A DNA stretch of 64,000 bases from Apoda limacodes (GCA_946406115.1 OX291549.1:20545901-20609900); one strand, 5' to 3'. Shown: positions 23,351-36,417, counted from the stretch's first letter. Numbers and translations are program-made. The notes: a model not told the origin generated them from the sequence alone.

Positions 23351-24183
23351 CTGGTGAAGAAAATATAATTAATAATACCTAATGTCCAGAAAAGTATGGT
23401 TCTTATACTAAATATTTATTAAGGTTTCAAAAGCTACTTCTATAGTTTTCACAACACATTGGTTTAAATTATACAATCTCCCCTTGAGAAGGTTGATACC
23501 ACCTGATAGATGTTTATTGGCAAGCGAAATCTAACAAAAAACCCGGGAAATGCGACTCGAAGTCGCACTCCAAGGGGAAACTGCACCCTGCAAGAGGAAA
23601 ATTGCACCGTTATGCAATTTATGAAATTTTAGCAAAATCTAAGAGAACAGAGTCGTCCCAAAAAGTAATTTACAATTTGAAACGTAAAGCAATGAACATT
23701 TCCCAAAAACTGTTCGTTTTCTCGTAAAGGAGCTCAGCTCTTTTAAATGTTTGACCAGAAAATATGGTTGTTTTTTTTTATTCAGATCCCCTTGCCCTAT
23801 ATTAATTTAAAATATTTTTTATCCAATTATTGAAAAGCGAGAAATGAGCGTGGCATAAAGATCAATCGCTAAGCATAAAATCTTTACTTAGTGTTCGAGA
23901 AAAACTTCAACAGTTTGTGTTGACTGTGTGTTACTTCAGTATGTAGTAAATGATACACATTACATATGACCCTCAAGCCTATACAGTTAATACGTCACAG
24001 GATATTTACTGGTACTTACGTCCGATTCTAAATAAATCACGTACCAATACATTGTATGTTTAAATGATTTTACACCTATTCTATTTTCCTGTTTCTTTTT
24101 GTCCTTACGTACTTTGGGAAATCCAGTTGTTTTTTCTAGACAATATTATAAGTTATTATAAGATATGTCTTCTTTAAACAAGT

Positions 24184-24366
24184 TAACTCCTTTGACCTCC
24201 TTTTGTTTCAGATTTTAATTTAACTTTTTTGGCCTCTTTTTGTTTCAGATTTAAATTTAACTCCTTTAGCCTCCTTTTGTTTCAGATTGTAATTCAACTC
24301 CTTTGGCCTCCTGTTTCAAATTGTAATTTAACTCCTTTGGCTTCCTTTTGTTTCAGATTGTAATTT
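24184..24366 (+). repeat. 37-b tandem repeat, five units
   Basis: The unit is close to AACTCCTTTGGCCTCC followed by TTTTGTTTCAGATTGTAATTT. Units 1, 2, 3 and 5 are 37 b; unit 4 lacks about 4 b. Most copies contain TTTTGTTTCAG, which looks like a 3' splice site on the plus strand. Confidence 0.8.
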
Positions 24367-25784
24367 TCTTTGAAATAACTATCAAATATCATATCAGAAA
24401 TAGGTGGATTAGGCATCAATTAGGTTGTTGCTTCCAAAAAGGATCACGATCTTCGTATTTCATGTTCATTTTATTTTATAATTTTTTTGATGGATGCTTG
24501 TTAAAAATAACTGAGAGGCGTCAAAAATAATTTTTTACAGAGCGGACGGAAAGTGACAGACGGAGAGACAACACGAAACTCCACAACAGGTATTAAGTTT
24601 CCGAACCAAAGCTAGAGCATTTTGCTTAGTTCTGCCAGCGTCTCTTGCATGACTATAGTCAAAATCAATTTTTTTATTCAAATTAGGTTTTTACAAACAC
24701 TTTTGAATCGTCAAAGTTATGAAATACTATTGTTTAAAATATAATTTCGTCAACAAAGACATTTCCTTGGAGCAATACTCTGAGAGATCCAATTTTTTTG
24801 TCACACGCCTTTGCAAATTGGATGTTAATTAGAGGTTTTGAAAAACTATACCTAACACTTCGATATACCGATAAGCAATGTAACATCGCTGTAAACGCCT
24901 AAGGGGTTCTTAATTTATTATGAAATAACGATTTTGGCCATTTTCGAAACCCCACTCGGGACTATTACGTAATTTATATCTAAACGACCTTTTAGACATT
25001 AGTCATTTTGGCAATAACTAATTGAAATTCAATGACTATATATTTTGTTCCATATTGAAAAAAAACAAGCCGAAATTCGATTTTGTCTTTTTACTACAAA
25101 ACTAAAATGGTATCCTGTTCAATTAATCAGTTAACAAAATTAACAAATGCGGTATTCTTGTTTTACGCATATTTCTTACATCAACATTGGTTTTCCCAAC
25201 AATGATTCCGGTTGTAAGCGGTAACAGCGTGCGAGGCTTAGGGTAAGTACCTGACCCGTTGAAGCTTTACCATATTACAGTCTCGGTTTTTACAGATAGG
25301 ACAGGTTTATTTTGCGGTTCTTATGACGGTTATGTAAGCACGATATTCCAAGAATGTATGAATATACCAATTTAGAATCCAAAGCGTAAAACCACCAGTT
25401 TTAAGATTATTTTCTTTCTGAGTTACTATATTCAGATATTGTATTGTGGTATTGATCAAGTAAGTAAGTATCTATAGAATTTTGGAATTTGTGTATAGGA
25501 ATCTATTTCGAAAAAAATTAAAATTGAAGATCAACCCTTTTTTTTACATTAGAAGTAAGTCTAAGTACTTACCTATATATAAGACCTACAAATAACAATA
25601 ATACACAAGGTAAAAATAAACCGAAAAACTAAACTTTTTAGAAAAAATTCCTACTAAATTATTGGATACTAGTTTTTACCGCAACTTCTTCCGCTTGACT
25701 CTGAAAAAAGAAATCTTTAAACTGTTTATGATTTTACTTACAAAAGAATCACGAAATTCTTATATACATTTTTATACCCTGATT

Positions 25785-26100
25785 TTTTTTTTATACCACT
25801 AAGGTGGCAAATAAGCACACGGTTTGCCTGATGGTAAGCGGTTTCCGTGGCCTATGGACGCTTGTAACACCAGGGGTATTACTCGCGCGTTGCCGACCTT
25901 TCAAAAATCCAATTACTTCTTCCTGGAAGAACCCCATACTGTAGTCCTTAGAGAAAACCTTGGCAGGGAGCTCATTCCACAACCCAAGCGTTCGCGGGAG
26001 GAAGTTTCTCTGATTTGTCCCATGGGGGATGATTTTATAAAAACGGTAAAACACGTCAATCTTATTTTTCAACCTAAGGGCCAAATTGGGCTGTACGTTT
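25785..26100 (+). repeat. Interspersed repeat, family D, copy 1
   Basis: It starts ATACCACTAAGGTGGCAAAT, then GCCTGATGGTAAGCGG, CTATGGACGCTTG and a 3' part with GGGAGCTCATTCCAC. Other copies: 40671-40800 (+), 47720-47810 (-) and 61165-61435 (-). Confidence 0.75.
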
Positions 26101-26879
26101 AAATGTCATTGAATCAGTCAGTTTCTTCTTTAATAAATACGGGTAGATAATTTGTATGCCAAGAACTATTAGAGATATTGTTTCAAAATACTTATTTTCA
26201 ATGAATGTTTGATGTTAGTTAACAAGAAAATTACATTACTTGTAACAATTGTGTGCCTAAAATACAATCTAAAGGTTGCGGCTTTACAAGTCGCAAGTCC
26301 GGCTCCACACGGAGTACTGATACCATTTCCGGGCGAATGCAACCTCATAACAGCTTGGCCCTTTTGAGTCGGTTCTATGACGGGCTGAGCCAATCGTGGA
26401 CGATCCCAAACTCACAAGCCGTAACGAACCCTTAAGTTTGAGGAGAAACTTTGCCTTCCTGTGCGTGTTCTACGGCTTAATAATGGGTTGTGTTCTGTGG
26501 AATTGTTCAAAATGATGCCCACGGCTACTTTCTACCATCGCACCGCTTGCCATCTCATTCCTCACATTTTAGAACCTAAATGGACACGTACTGTATGGTT
26601 TCAGAGGAACTTCCGGGGAAGGTTTCTGAGAAAGAAACATTGTTCAAGTGCGAGTCGGACTAACGTACTATGGGTAAACTGATTATAATGATATTTTGGT
26701 AAGTTGTTGTAGACACGCCAGGGAAGGTTTATGAGAAAGAAAAAACTGGTCAAGTGCGAGTCGGACTAGCGTACTAAGGGTAAGCCGATTTGATTGAAAT
26801 TTTGGTAAATTGTTGTGCACACGCTGGGGTTCAACCCTTTTAGAATAGGTGACGCGGCAGTTGTTTTAAAAAAAGAAAA

Positions 26880-29800
26880 AACTTTTGCGGATCAGCTATT
26901 TTAGCGATAGTATAGCGCCCAACTGCTTCCTGCGGCTCTGGCCAGATCGTCTGCTACTGGTAAGAGGCCGACCCACGATCCGTGGTTGTTACTCGAGAAC
27001 CTTTCTTCCTCATCGGTTATCAGTTCGACGAGCGATGTAGCCTGCCCATTGCCACTTCAGCTTGCTAACTGTTTGAGCTCCGTCAGTAACCTTAGTTCTT
27101 CGGCGAATTTCCTCGTTTTGGATTCTATCGCGCAAAGAAACAACAAGCATAGCTCTTTCCATAGCTCGCTGGGCGACTTTGAGCTTATTTAAGAGGCCAC
27201 GGTTCTGTACCATAAGTCATCACTGGCACACATTAATTATAGACTTTCATCTTTAGGCACCACTACCGACTTTTTTTGTCGGTGGTGGCCGAGGGGTCTA
27301 AATTTTACTTCACGTCCCAAGTGGCGGAGGTTTGAACCCCGGGGTCGGCGTGTGCAAATGAGTATTTTCTTAATTTCTCAAGTACACTGATTTATTTATT
27401 CAGGTCACTGGCTTTTCGGTGAAGGAAAACATCGTGAGGAACCTGCATACGTCAAAAAAAAAAAAGATGTATGTGAAGTCCACAATCCGCACTGGGTCCG
27501 CGTGTGGACTATGACCCAAATCACCCTCGTTGAGGGTAGGCCGTGCCCCAGTAGTGGGGACGTATGAAGGCTGCCAATGATCTTTTGGCACTGAGGTATT
27601 TTGGACGAAAAGATATTGCGTAGTTTCCCGAACGCTACCCAGCCGAGCTGGATACTTCGGTTAACCTCTTTCTTGAAGTTGGGCCTACCTAACTGGACTA
27701 CTTGCCCTACTTGGGTACTGTACGTCGTACAATCTGTATTCGTCAACAGCTTCGAGAATAGCGTTGCCAACAACAATCGGTATAGGCGTAACATTGACAT
27801 TCAACATCATCTTCGTTTTATCCATGTTCATTTTAAGGCTAAACTGTTGGGAAACTCTGCTGAGGTCTTCGAGCATCGTGCCTAGGACTTCCAGCGATCC
27901 TGCTATGACCACTATGTCCTCGGCAAATCGAAGGTGAGTGATGTGCTCCCTATTTATGTTGAAGCCATATCCTTCCCATTCCAGAAGCTTAACACATCTT
28001 CCAACGCAGTTGTAAACAGTTTCGGAGAAATAACGTCTCCCTGTCTAACATCTTTCTGCAGATGGATTGGTTTCGTGTTCTGGTCTTGTTGTCGGACAGA
28101 CATCGTGGCTCTGTTATACAAATACTTTAGCACTTCTATGTACCGATAGTGAATGTGGCACCACTGGAAAGACTGGAACACCGCCCAGGTCTCGATAGAA
28201 TCGAAGTATTTTTCATAGTCCACGAACGCTACGTAAAGTGGCCGATTATACTCCTCTGTCTTCTGTATAATCAGTCGCAGCGTATGTATGTGGTCCATGG
28301 TACTAAAGCTTTTTCGGAAACCGGCTTGTTCGGGAGGCTGGAATTCGTCAAATTAGCGTTAAAGATGATTCGTAATGACCCTGGAAACAGCTTATAGACA
28401 TGGCTCAGAAGCAAAATTGGTCTATAGTTCTTCAATGAGGTTAGGTCTCCCTTTTTTGAAGAAAAGTATCACCGTGCTTCTGCTCCAAGCTTCTGGCTTA
28501 GTGCCTTCGAGGATAACAGAATTAAAAAGCCTCTGAAGGACTTAAAGTATCGGTGTTCCACTCGCTTTCAGAAGCTCTGACATAATTATATCATCGCCCG
28601 CTGCCTTATTGTTCTTAAGCTGTTTCAAGGCCATTGTAATCTCATACAAGCTAACTACTGTATAGTGTCGAGTTAATTTGGCTCTAGGTTCTTTGATCAC
28701 GAGTTAAGGTGTACAACTGTCTATAGAAGTTTTCGATCTCACTCAATATTTCAGGTTTGGACAAAACGATTTTGCCAGTTTCGGTCTTCAGCTTTGTCAA
28801 CTGTCGTTGCCCAATAGACAGCTCCCTAGAAAACCCTTTTACACGTGATGTGTTGAAATGGCGTGTATCGCGTCGTATGGCTTTGGAGCTTTGTCTCTTG
28901 AGCCGCGTGGATTCGGACCTATCGGATGAAGACTGCAGTTTCATTTCGTGCCGCACCTTCATAAGACTGATAGTCTGATTAGAGAATTTTGGTGTTCTAT
29001 TTTTGCGGTGAGCTTTGAAGAACTTAGCTCCACCCGCTTGGACAGTTTCCACCAGACTGCCATTTGCATTAGCTATATTTTCGCTTTGCTAGAAACTGAA
29101 AGCGATTTTGAAGTTCGAGCTGAAAATGTACGGGGTTCTGTATGAAGGCAATCGTTGGACGGAGCTTAGACCTTATCAAACGACTTCTTTCAAATTCAAG
29201 GTTAATATTCAGCGTCCCTCATACCATGCGGTGATCGCTGCCAGTTTTCACTCTATTGATCATAGCGACATCGCTGAATATTCGCCTATCACAAGTCAGG
29301 ATAAAGTCAATCTTATTTTTGGTCAAACTGTCAACCATTTCCTATGAGGTGACTTTTTGAAAAAAGAATTCATCATAAAGAGTCCTTCTTTCTCCATAAA
29401 GTCAATCAAACGCTGACCCGTACGGTTTCGTTGCCCTGCTCTAAATTTCCTCATTTTCAGATCATCGCAATTTCCACTGATCAATTTTGCGTTGAAGGCC
29501 CCCATGAGGACAGTCAAGCGTGTTGGGCAGGTACGTATGGCTTTTTCAATATCCTCATACATAACCCAACCTCATCATCTGGTTGTGCCGAAGTCGGTGC
29601 GTAAACCTGTACCATCTTCAGAGAATATCTGTTGGTGATTCTGAGTACAAGATACGCTACCCTTGGTTGTTGATGAGGGATATGTGGACGATAAACCCGA
29701 TACTACCTTGGGACAGTTGTTCGCCCTCCCGGAAATAGAACAAGTTGCCGGATTTCAGCAATATCAGGTAGCCCTAATATGTCGCAGCTTGTCTACTTCT

Positions 29801-29990
29801 TTTTCCAGCTCAAAAATCTTTTCGTCATTCCTCAAAGAGCGTATGTTGCCAGGGCCAGTTTTCGGTGTTTGTGGTAGCCTGATCTCTGCTGTAGATTCTT
29901 CGCACCGCCTGCGTCACGGTTACCTTGACCGCTACCAAAGTCAGGACTAGTGGAGCTGCCGGGGACAAGGGGCCGTGGTTTTTTTGTGCA
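26880..29990 (-). mobile_element. RTE-type LINE, broken, interrupted by a SINE
   Basis: On the minus strand, 5' to 3': an endonuclease block near 29520-29330 (L-M-G-A-F-N-A-K-L, then H-R-K-W); a linker region 29050-28690; reverse transcriptase start near 28600 (N-N-K-A-A-G-D-D-I-I-M-S-E-L-L); Y-V-A-F-V-D-Y-E-K-Y-F-D-S-I-E and R-Q-G-D-V-I-S-P-K-L (28298-27954); K-M-N-M-D-K-T-K-M-M and L-E-A-V-D-E-Y (27880-27730); and the C-terminal part R-T-K-V-T-D and L-K-W-Q-W-A-G-Y (27213-27010). Frameshifts and stops make it inactive. SINE copy 2 (27279-27575) splits the C-terminal part. Confidence 0.85.
27279..27575 (+). mobile_element. tRNA-derived SINE, family S1, copy 2 (nested in the RTE element)
   Basis: GGTGGTGGCCGAGGGG head, box B-like GGTTTGAACC at 27329-27338 and the shared CAAATCACCCTCGTTGAGG body. 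It ends GACGTATGAAGGCTGC like copy 3. It is antisense to the RTE element it interrupts, so it is the younger insertion. Confidence 0.8.
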
Positions 29991-30049
29991 ATGCATATGG
30001 TGTGGATTTGGGTAGGTTAAAAAAAAATAAAAAAAAAAATTGGGTTGGT

Positions 30050-30082
30050 CATATATGTATATAAATATATATATATATATAG
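30050..30082. repeat. AT-rich simple repeat
   Basis: ATATAT run next to the 5' side of the RTE-type LINE. Confidence 0.6.
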
Positions 30083-30339
30083 ATTTCACAATAAGGATAT
30101 AATTCATATCTTCAAAACTAAATATTCGTACACTTCATTGTAGCCACCAGGGTCTATTAAGTAAAAATCGTGGTATCCCCGCACCATGTTATGTAAAGTG
30201 GAGTATAGGTAACAGTAAACACATATTGAACAACAGGTCAAAAATCGCTTCCAAACAAGATGTACGAATGAGATAGAGACCTTTATCCGAAATCCCATCA
30301 CACTTGGAGCTGTAATATATTTATTTTACTATAAATTAC

Positions 30340-30860
30340 TAGATTTTGCCAGCGGCTCCGCCCGCCCTAAATTTAGTTATCGGCGTAGAACTCCTTAATT
30401 ATACTAATGCAGTTTGCTATAGATCTTTTAGCTCGGTTATAGTTATTCCCGCGGGAACTTTTGAAACTTTAGGAAGAGACAAAAAGTAGCCTATGTCACT
30501 CTCAATCCCTTCAACTATCTCCACTTAAAAAATCACGTCAATTCGTCGCTCCGTTTTGCCGTGAAAGACGGACAAACAAACAGACACACACACTTTCCCA
30601 TTTATAATATTAAGTATGGATAGCAAGGCTTATAACGATACATTTTCACTAATATTGTAAATGCAAAAGTAAGTTTGTTTGTTCGTTACGCTTTCACGCC
30701 TAAACCGCTTAATTGATTATGATGAATTTTGGTATAAAGATAGATGGCATTCTGGAAACGGTTATAGGCTACTTAAAAAACGTCAAGTGTGAGTCGAAAG
30801 TTTAACTACAATCAAGGTATTCGATAAGCGAGTTTAGCGCGGGCGGAACCGCGGGTGATA
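30340..30860 (+). repeat. Two adjacent interspersed repeat tails (family B and a relative)
   Basis: 30340-30615 contains GCTCCGCCCGCCCTAAATTTA and ends with AGACACACACACTTTCCCAT and TTATAATATT. 30640-30860 contains TAATATTGTAAATGCAAAAG, GTTTGTTTGTTCGTTACGCT and CGTGAAAGC-like sequence. Both resemble the element at 46870-47080. Confidence 0.5.
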
Positions 30861-31265
30861 ACTGGTTAATATATATTATAGCTGCGTGTGTGATGGACTA
30901 CAAAATTAACTTCCAAATTGCAGTCATTGTATGTATTATAATGGAGATAGTAGCTACTTATAATTTTATAACTGTACAAGACTCAACTGGGCTATAATAT
31001 TACGGATTCGCATATAATTTACTGGAAATAATTGCGATTCCATGTTAAATGTCACACATTTTTTTTGGAGCAGTTTGAAGAGTTTCCCAAAATAAAGTAG
31101 GAAAAAATCGAAAAACAGCCTTGCCATATATAGACAATTTACCGAATTATTAATTATTAATACGGTACTATTGGATGTAAATGTGTTTTATGGGTAAATA
31201 ATACCGAATGTTAAATTTTTTGATAGTAAAAAAATTATTATCAGTATTGTGTTGTTATTTGGAAT

Positions 31266-31800
31266 AAACCAGCCGAGTGCGAGTCGGACTCGCGCACCGT
31301 GGGTTCCGTAAAAAGTAAACTGTATTAAGGGGCAAACACAATTTTGCCGTTGGACAACTGTTGTATCAATACATCAACATAGGTCGCGATTAGTTTACCA
31401 ACTGCAAATAAGTTTAAAATCGCAAAAGAAATTTGTATAGTGACAACAAATTCACGGTTTTTAGATTTTTTCCTTTATGTGTGCTACATGGCATTGCTTT
31501 TTGCCAAATTTTATGATTCTAGGTCAACGGGAAGTACTTCATAGGATTCGAATAATTTGTGTCACAATATGCGACAAAAAAAAACCGTATTTCGGCCGAA
31601 TTTTTTTATTGCGTTGACTTAGAAGATTGATTTTTTTTTACAGCTTCGAAGGACCGTAGACCTTAGTATTTGATATTAATTTAAAACTTGATACCTTTAC
31701 CCGTTCCTTAAAAAAGGGTCTTGACAGACAAACAGACAGACGGATAACAAAGTGATCCCATAAGGGTCCCTTTTCCTTCTGAGTTACGGAACCATAAAAA
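31266..31800 (+). repeat. Repeat family A, near full-length copy
   Basis: It runs from AGCCGAGTGCGAGTCGGACT through TTGCCGTTGGACAACTG and CCAACTGCAAATAAGTTTAA to CAGACAGACGGATAACAAAG and TTACGGAACC. No coding capacity seen. Other copies: 385-572 (-), 48727-49065 (-) and 49523-50033 (+). Confidence 0.75.
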
Positions 31801-32887
31801 ACTACAGTTTCTTATTTAATACTTAAAAATATAGATAACGATGTATTTGATTTCCACATAAATTAATTTCCTATGGACCAAGTTAATGAATTAAGAGGTA
31901 ATCAACCCTCTGAATGAATATGGCATTCGCGCTACAAATCTGTTTACCATGTATCCCCAATCATGGGAGATTTATTCCTGTGGATTAAGTCATCTAACCT
32001 ATGGTAGTAATAAAATTGTAGGAATGGAAGGTACGGTGAATATCTCATCGTTGTGTGTTTTCCTATTTCTTTATGCATTGTATGGGCAGACACGGTAAAA
32101 ATCTGATTACTACGTCTCCTACGTACCTGGGAGGCTTAATCCACCCGGGATCAAAGCTCACAATCAGGGGTAAACAAGTTTCTCTAACACAGGTATGCTT
32201 AAAATATACAATAAGGAATTTTATTTAATAATTAGTTAAATTGTGGCACAATCTACTTTTTATTCGAACTATCAATGGATAGACAAATTCTAAATCGTTT
32301 GATCTAAATAGTTTTCCAATACCGCAAAAAATAAAGTGGGTGATCGACCCTCCCCAGGTTCCCCTACACATATTGTAAGATTAAAGGAAAAGTTAGTCTG
32401 TATTTTTTTCTACTTCGGTAAATCCAGAAATCGGTCATTTAATTAATTATTTCAAAAACACAAAAATAAGCTATAAATAGGTGCGTATAAATTAATATAT
32501 GTTATTATGTTATGTGTATGTTTTTACAAATATATAGTCAATATTGTACTAAAAAACGATTAAATGTTGGTAAATACCAAATTAAAGTAAAATTTATGCT
32601 AAAAATTAAAAATATATACCTATAAAATAATATCTACAAAAATAAAACAATAAAAAAACCCAGCCAATAAAAAGTAAAATGTCTCAGAAAAAGAACACAT
32701 CGTCTAATCTAGCTACTTGTGGCTATGCAATTTATTATTATTAATTTATTTAGTTTACTAACCATTTATTTGAATAATTTTTATAATCACAATCACAAGC
32801 ACTGTTTTGGATATACCCATCTCAATTTCATTACACAGGTAAAGGCTTGAGGTTGCGATGAAAAATCAAATGGATTAACTGACAGCT

Positions 32888-33076
32888 TCACTTAATGGAC
32901 TTAAAAACTTGTTTATTAGAAGCCTGACAAGCTATTAAACTAAACTCACACTTTTCAACATACATAGGTTCACATACTAACACATTATTAATATGTGCAC
33001 ACTGTTGTGTTTCCGCGCGAAATCTGGTTTGTTTGCTTCTCGGATGCTGCACTGAACTAGACGGTGGTGTTGCCAA
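32888..33076 (-). CDS. Small Kazal-like ORF, possible terminal exon
   Basis: A minus-strand frame from an ATG at 33076 to TGA at 32888. Its second half has Q-Q-C-A-H-I, V-C-E-P-M-Y, K-C-E-F-S-L-I-A-C-Q-A-S-N-K, a Cys spacing like the end of a Kazal serine-protease-inhibitor domain (V-C..Y..x-C-E-F...A-C). An AATAAA lies about 115 b downstream, near 32766-32771. The first half (T-P-P-S-S-S) may be intron or untranslated sequence; TCAGTGCAG near 33050 could be an acceptor. It could be the last exon of a small secreted inhibitor, or chance. Confidence 0.3.
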   Translation of the reverse strand: MATPPSSSVQHPRSKQTRFRAETQQCAHINNVLVCEPMYVEKCEFSLIACQASNKQVFKSIK

Positions 33077-35511
33077 AGTTGTGAATTACAATTTCGACAA
33101 ATATAAATAAATAAACATATACATTTAATTATAATTAAATGTAGTAGATAACGAATACATACAAATAAGTCTTAATGATTCATGTTTATAATGTAACATA
33201 ATAAAAAAAAAAAAAATTTGTATTTGATAGCCCAATTAGCCTATATATAGCTAAATATATTATAGCTCCGTGTGTGATGGAGCCCTAAATTAATGAGGGT
33301 AAAACCGCTGTTAACAGCTAGTATTAATATACAAATAATTTTAAACTAACCAAACAAATGTGTTGATATGTCCTTTTTTCGCGAAATTATTTTTTGCACA
33401 TAGTTTATGCGTTTAAAAGTATTATAGAATACTTGTGATCCCAATAGGGGCAATATATTTTGAAAGAGAATGCGTGACACATCAAATATTTTAGAAAAAG
33501 CATTAAAGATGAAACAAAAATTGAAAACACAGCCATTTTAAATAGCGGAGAAGGGGATATAAAATAAAGGTATATTTATTAAGTTATTTACCTTTTATAA
33601 CTTTTTGCAGGGTTTCATATAACGACATAACTAAAGTCTGTTTAAGATTAAGGCACTTATGATCCATATATTATCAACTATTTATTTTTTAAAGGCATCA
33701 ATCTCAATTCCTACACCAAAACAATCTGCCGAAAAATAGGTAGTTTTCTTTGAACATGTACCATTACACACAATTGTTATCTATTCTTGATGCTTGTTTA
33801 TTTCACGTGTATGATCATGTGAAAGAACCGACCGACCAACTGGTTGAACTTCAGCCAGTTGACCTTCGAAGTTCATCTATGAACTATACGGAAAATGTAC
33901 TTAATTAAAGAGAGACCAAACAAAATTATGATTTCTTTGTATTAAGCCCGACGATTGTACCAAGCGATATACGATAATGACTGCTCGAGTAAAACGCAAT
34001 TAAAAAACCCGGACTAGTGCGTGTCTGACTCGCGCACACAGAGTTCCGTACATATCCACACAATGTAAAAAGTTTGTCTTACACAAAAATCGAGTCTCGT
34101 AGATTTTTGCTTGTTTAGTAGATATGTTTTAAGATTACCTTCAAAATCGAATTAAAGGACAAACTTGACTTTGTAGTTGAAAAATCATCACCCATAGATC
34201 GATATTATATTGTTTTGTTATATGACTACTTAACAATTAAAAATAACCGGCCAAGTGCGAACCTACAAGCATTAAATTAGGATGATAAAAAACTTGTAAA
34301 TCGATTTTGCGTACCACCAAGTGCCGCCTACTCCAATGGGTGAATTATTATTATAGTGCTATGATTTTTCTATAATTTTACATGATTCATTAGCTTATAT
34401 TTACTACCTGTTTCACACAAATAACTACTTCATCTAATTCATTATCAATGGAATTTGTACAAAATTTTAACTTTTCCAAGCAGAAGCAGCTTTCCTAAGG
34501 AGCGCTGATGCAGCGCACTCCCATAAATAATTATGTACTTGAGAAACAATTTCTTTTACATTTTACTTAAAATAATAATAATTATGCTTTTATTACTCTC
34601 TATGTTTAAATAGCATTTCACTAAAACATACTGTATACACACAGTTAACTCAAGATTTAGTATGGAATTGCTCTGAGGATACTGTGTCACAAAGTGGAGC
34701 GCTAGCACTTGCGCTCCTAAGAAACCAATTTCAGTAGGTACAGAGATGAGAGCTAAAATTAATAATTGTGAAACAGAAAGTTCGACACAGTCTCACACGT
34801 GAAATGGAAGATTTTGCATGAAAAATTAGCAAAATGTGGAGCGCCGCTTCTAGCCTATGTAAGAAAAATACTGTTGCCAGCTTGACCCCCGCCTTCAGTC
34901 CGGACGCCGCGCTGTTGCCGCTCTTATCACATCAAATGTTTTATTCGTGCGCGAGTTTTTGATTACCAAATTAAATATGTACATACCTGTATAAACAGAT
35001 TGTTTATTGTCTAATAAGTAACTATAGCAAAATAAAATGTGATTATTGTGATTAAACAGTAATAAAATATTTTAGTAGTTCAGCTTGAAATGCAGACAAG
35101 GGGTAACAAAAATGTGACACGAAAGCAAACACGTGCTGTAAATCTAAATATGTGAATGACTTTTAGTAAATAGAATAATAAAAGCTTAGCATTTAAGCAA
35201 TTCCTCTTTTGTTTTTTTTAGTGAACACCCATCAAAAATTATCACGAGCCGCCTCTGTTTCCAAGTACATTTTATAAGTTGGCCGACTATTACTCGTTAA
35301 CTTGAAAAGTCGATACTTAGTTACTGCCGTGAACTTTTTCACATATCCAAAAACAACCATATAGCTGGAGGGACACTCGACGTTAAAAAAAATTACATTT
35401 TAAAGCTTAATATTTTGCATACATGCAATATTTTTGAACGACCCTATATAGATAATGAGATAGACAAGAAATAAAAATCAGCCCCATTTTACGTTTTCAC
35501 ATTACTGTTAA

Positions 35512-35768
35512 GGGTTCCGTACCCAAAGGGTCTAAAAGGTGATAATATTTATTTTTGCGTATATTTAACTTACAAATACCACTATATTGATATTTTTTTC
35601 TTTCAAATGACCTCATTTTTCTTATTACAACCAACTTCATTTAGCGGTCAACGCTTTGTAGGTGTGATTTATATTTAGAAATCACAGTTTTAGTCTCTGA
35701 GCTTAGCCACGGACAGACGGATGGACATGGTGAAATTATAAGGGTTCCTTGTTGAATACAGAACCCTA
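35512..35768 (+). repeat. Interspersed repeat with GGGTTCCGTACCC head
   Basis: It begins AAGGGTTCCGTACCCAAAGG and ends AAGGGTTCC and GAACCCTAAAAA. The AGACGGA and GACATGG blocks near 35712-35730 recur near 55715-55735. Confidence 0.5.
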
Positions 35769-36399
35769 AAAAATTAAGAATTAGCTTAGGTCAACAAAAA
35801 GAATTATATAGATTTCGATTTATTAGTAAGTATCAAAATACGAGTTGGTATGAAAAGACTGTATAATTTTATTGGGTTGACTTAGAAGCTTAATTTTTTT
35901 ACAGCTCTGAAAGACTATAGACCTTAGAATTTAATATTATGCATGCACGCGCTCCTAAGAAAAAGGGTTCTGAGAAAAGCAAAAGGTTTTGGAACGATCC
36001 AGTAGAAGTTGTGCCGTCCGCGTGGCAGTGGATTCCCTAAATAAAAGTTTGTGTTTTCAAGAAAAATAAATTCTTCAATTAGTTTTGACACATTTCATGA
36101 AAATTAGCAGAAAAGTGTAGCAAACTTAAGAAAAATCCCATATTCTTAAATAAAATTGGAGATCATTTAAATAAAACAATTCAATCTTTCTTCTTCTTAT
36201 TATCAATTGGAAAAAACTTAACAAAAGAACAAATTACAAAACTTTCATACAAAAGGTATCTTACAAATCACTTTCCATTTTGCTGGCAGTTTTATTTATA
36301 TAAATATACATGTATAGATTTTTTGGTTATAGTTATTATAAACAAAGTAGCATACATGAAAAATATATTTGAACTTGGGTTAACAAAATATATCACTAC

Positions 36400-36405
36400 T
36401 TTATT
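36400..36405 (-). terminator. Poly(A) signal AATAAA of gene L2
   Basis: On the minus strand AATAAA lies 12 bases after the TAA at 36418-36420, which would give a very short 3' UTR. It fixes the 3' end of L2 and shows that L1 and L2 are separate genes unless read-through or alternative splicing occurs. Confidence 0.6.
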
Positions 36406-36417
36406 ATACCATCGAAG

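Larger units (their letters stand above)
23351..36399. other. Interval between genes L2 and L1
   Basis: Thirteen kilobases without any CTLD exon. It must contain the promoter and first exon(s) of L1 unless these are further away, but I could not place a signal-peptide exon ending in phase 1. Contents recognised: a 37-b tandem repeat, family D repeat, RTE-type LINE with a SINE inside, family A and B repeats and a Kazal-like ORF. The stretch 33080-35500 is AT-rich with no clear feature. Confidence 0.55.

Noticed and set aside
24184..24366. Repeat array considered as CRISPR
   Set aside because: The units are directly adjacent without spacers, and the host is a eukaryote; it is a minisatellite.
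30104..30301. Minus-strand ORF ending near the RTE element
   Set aside because: No domain, signal peptide or splice pattern that I can recognise.
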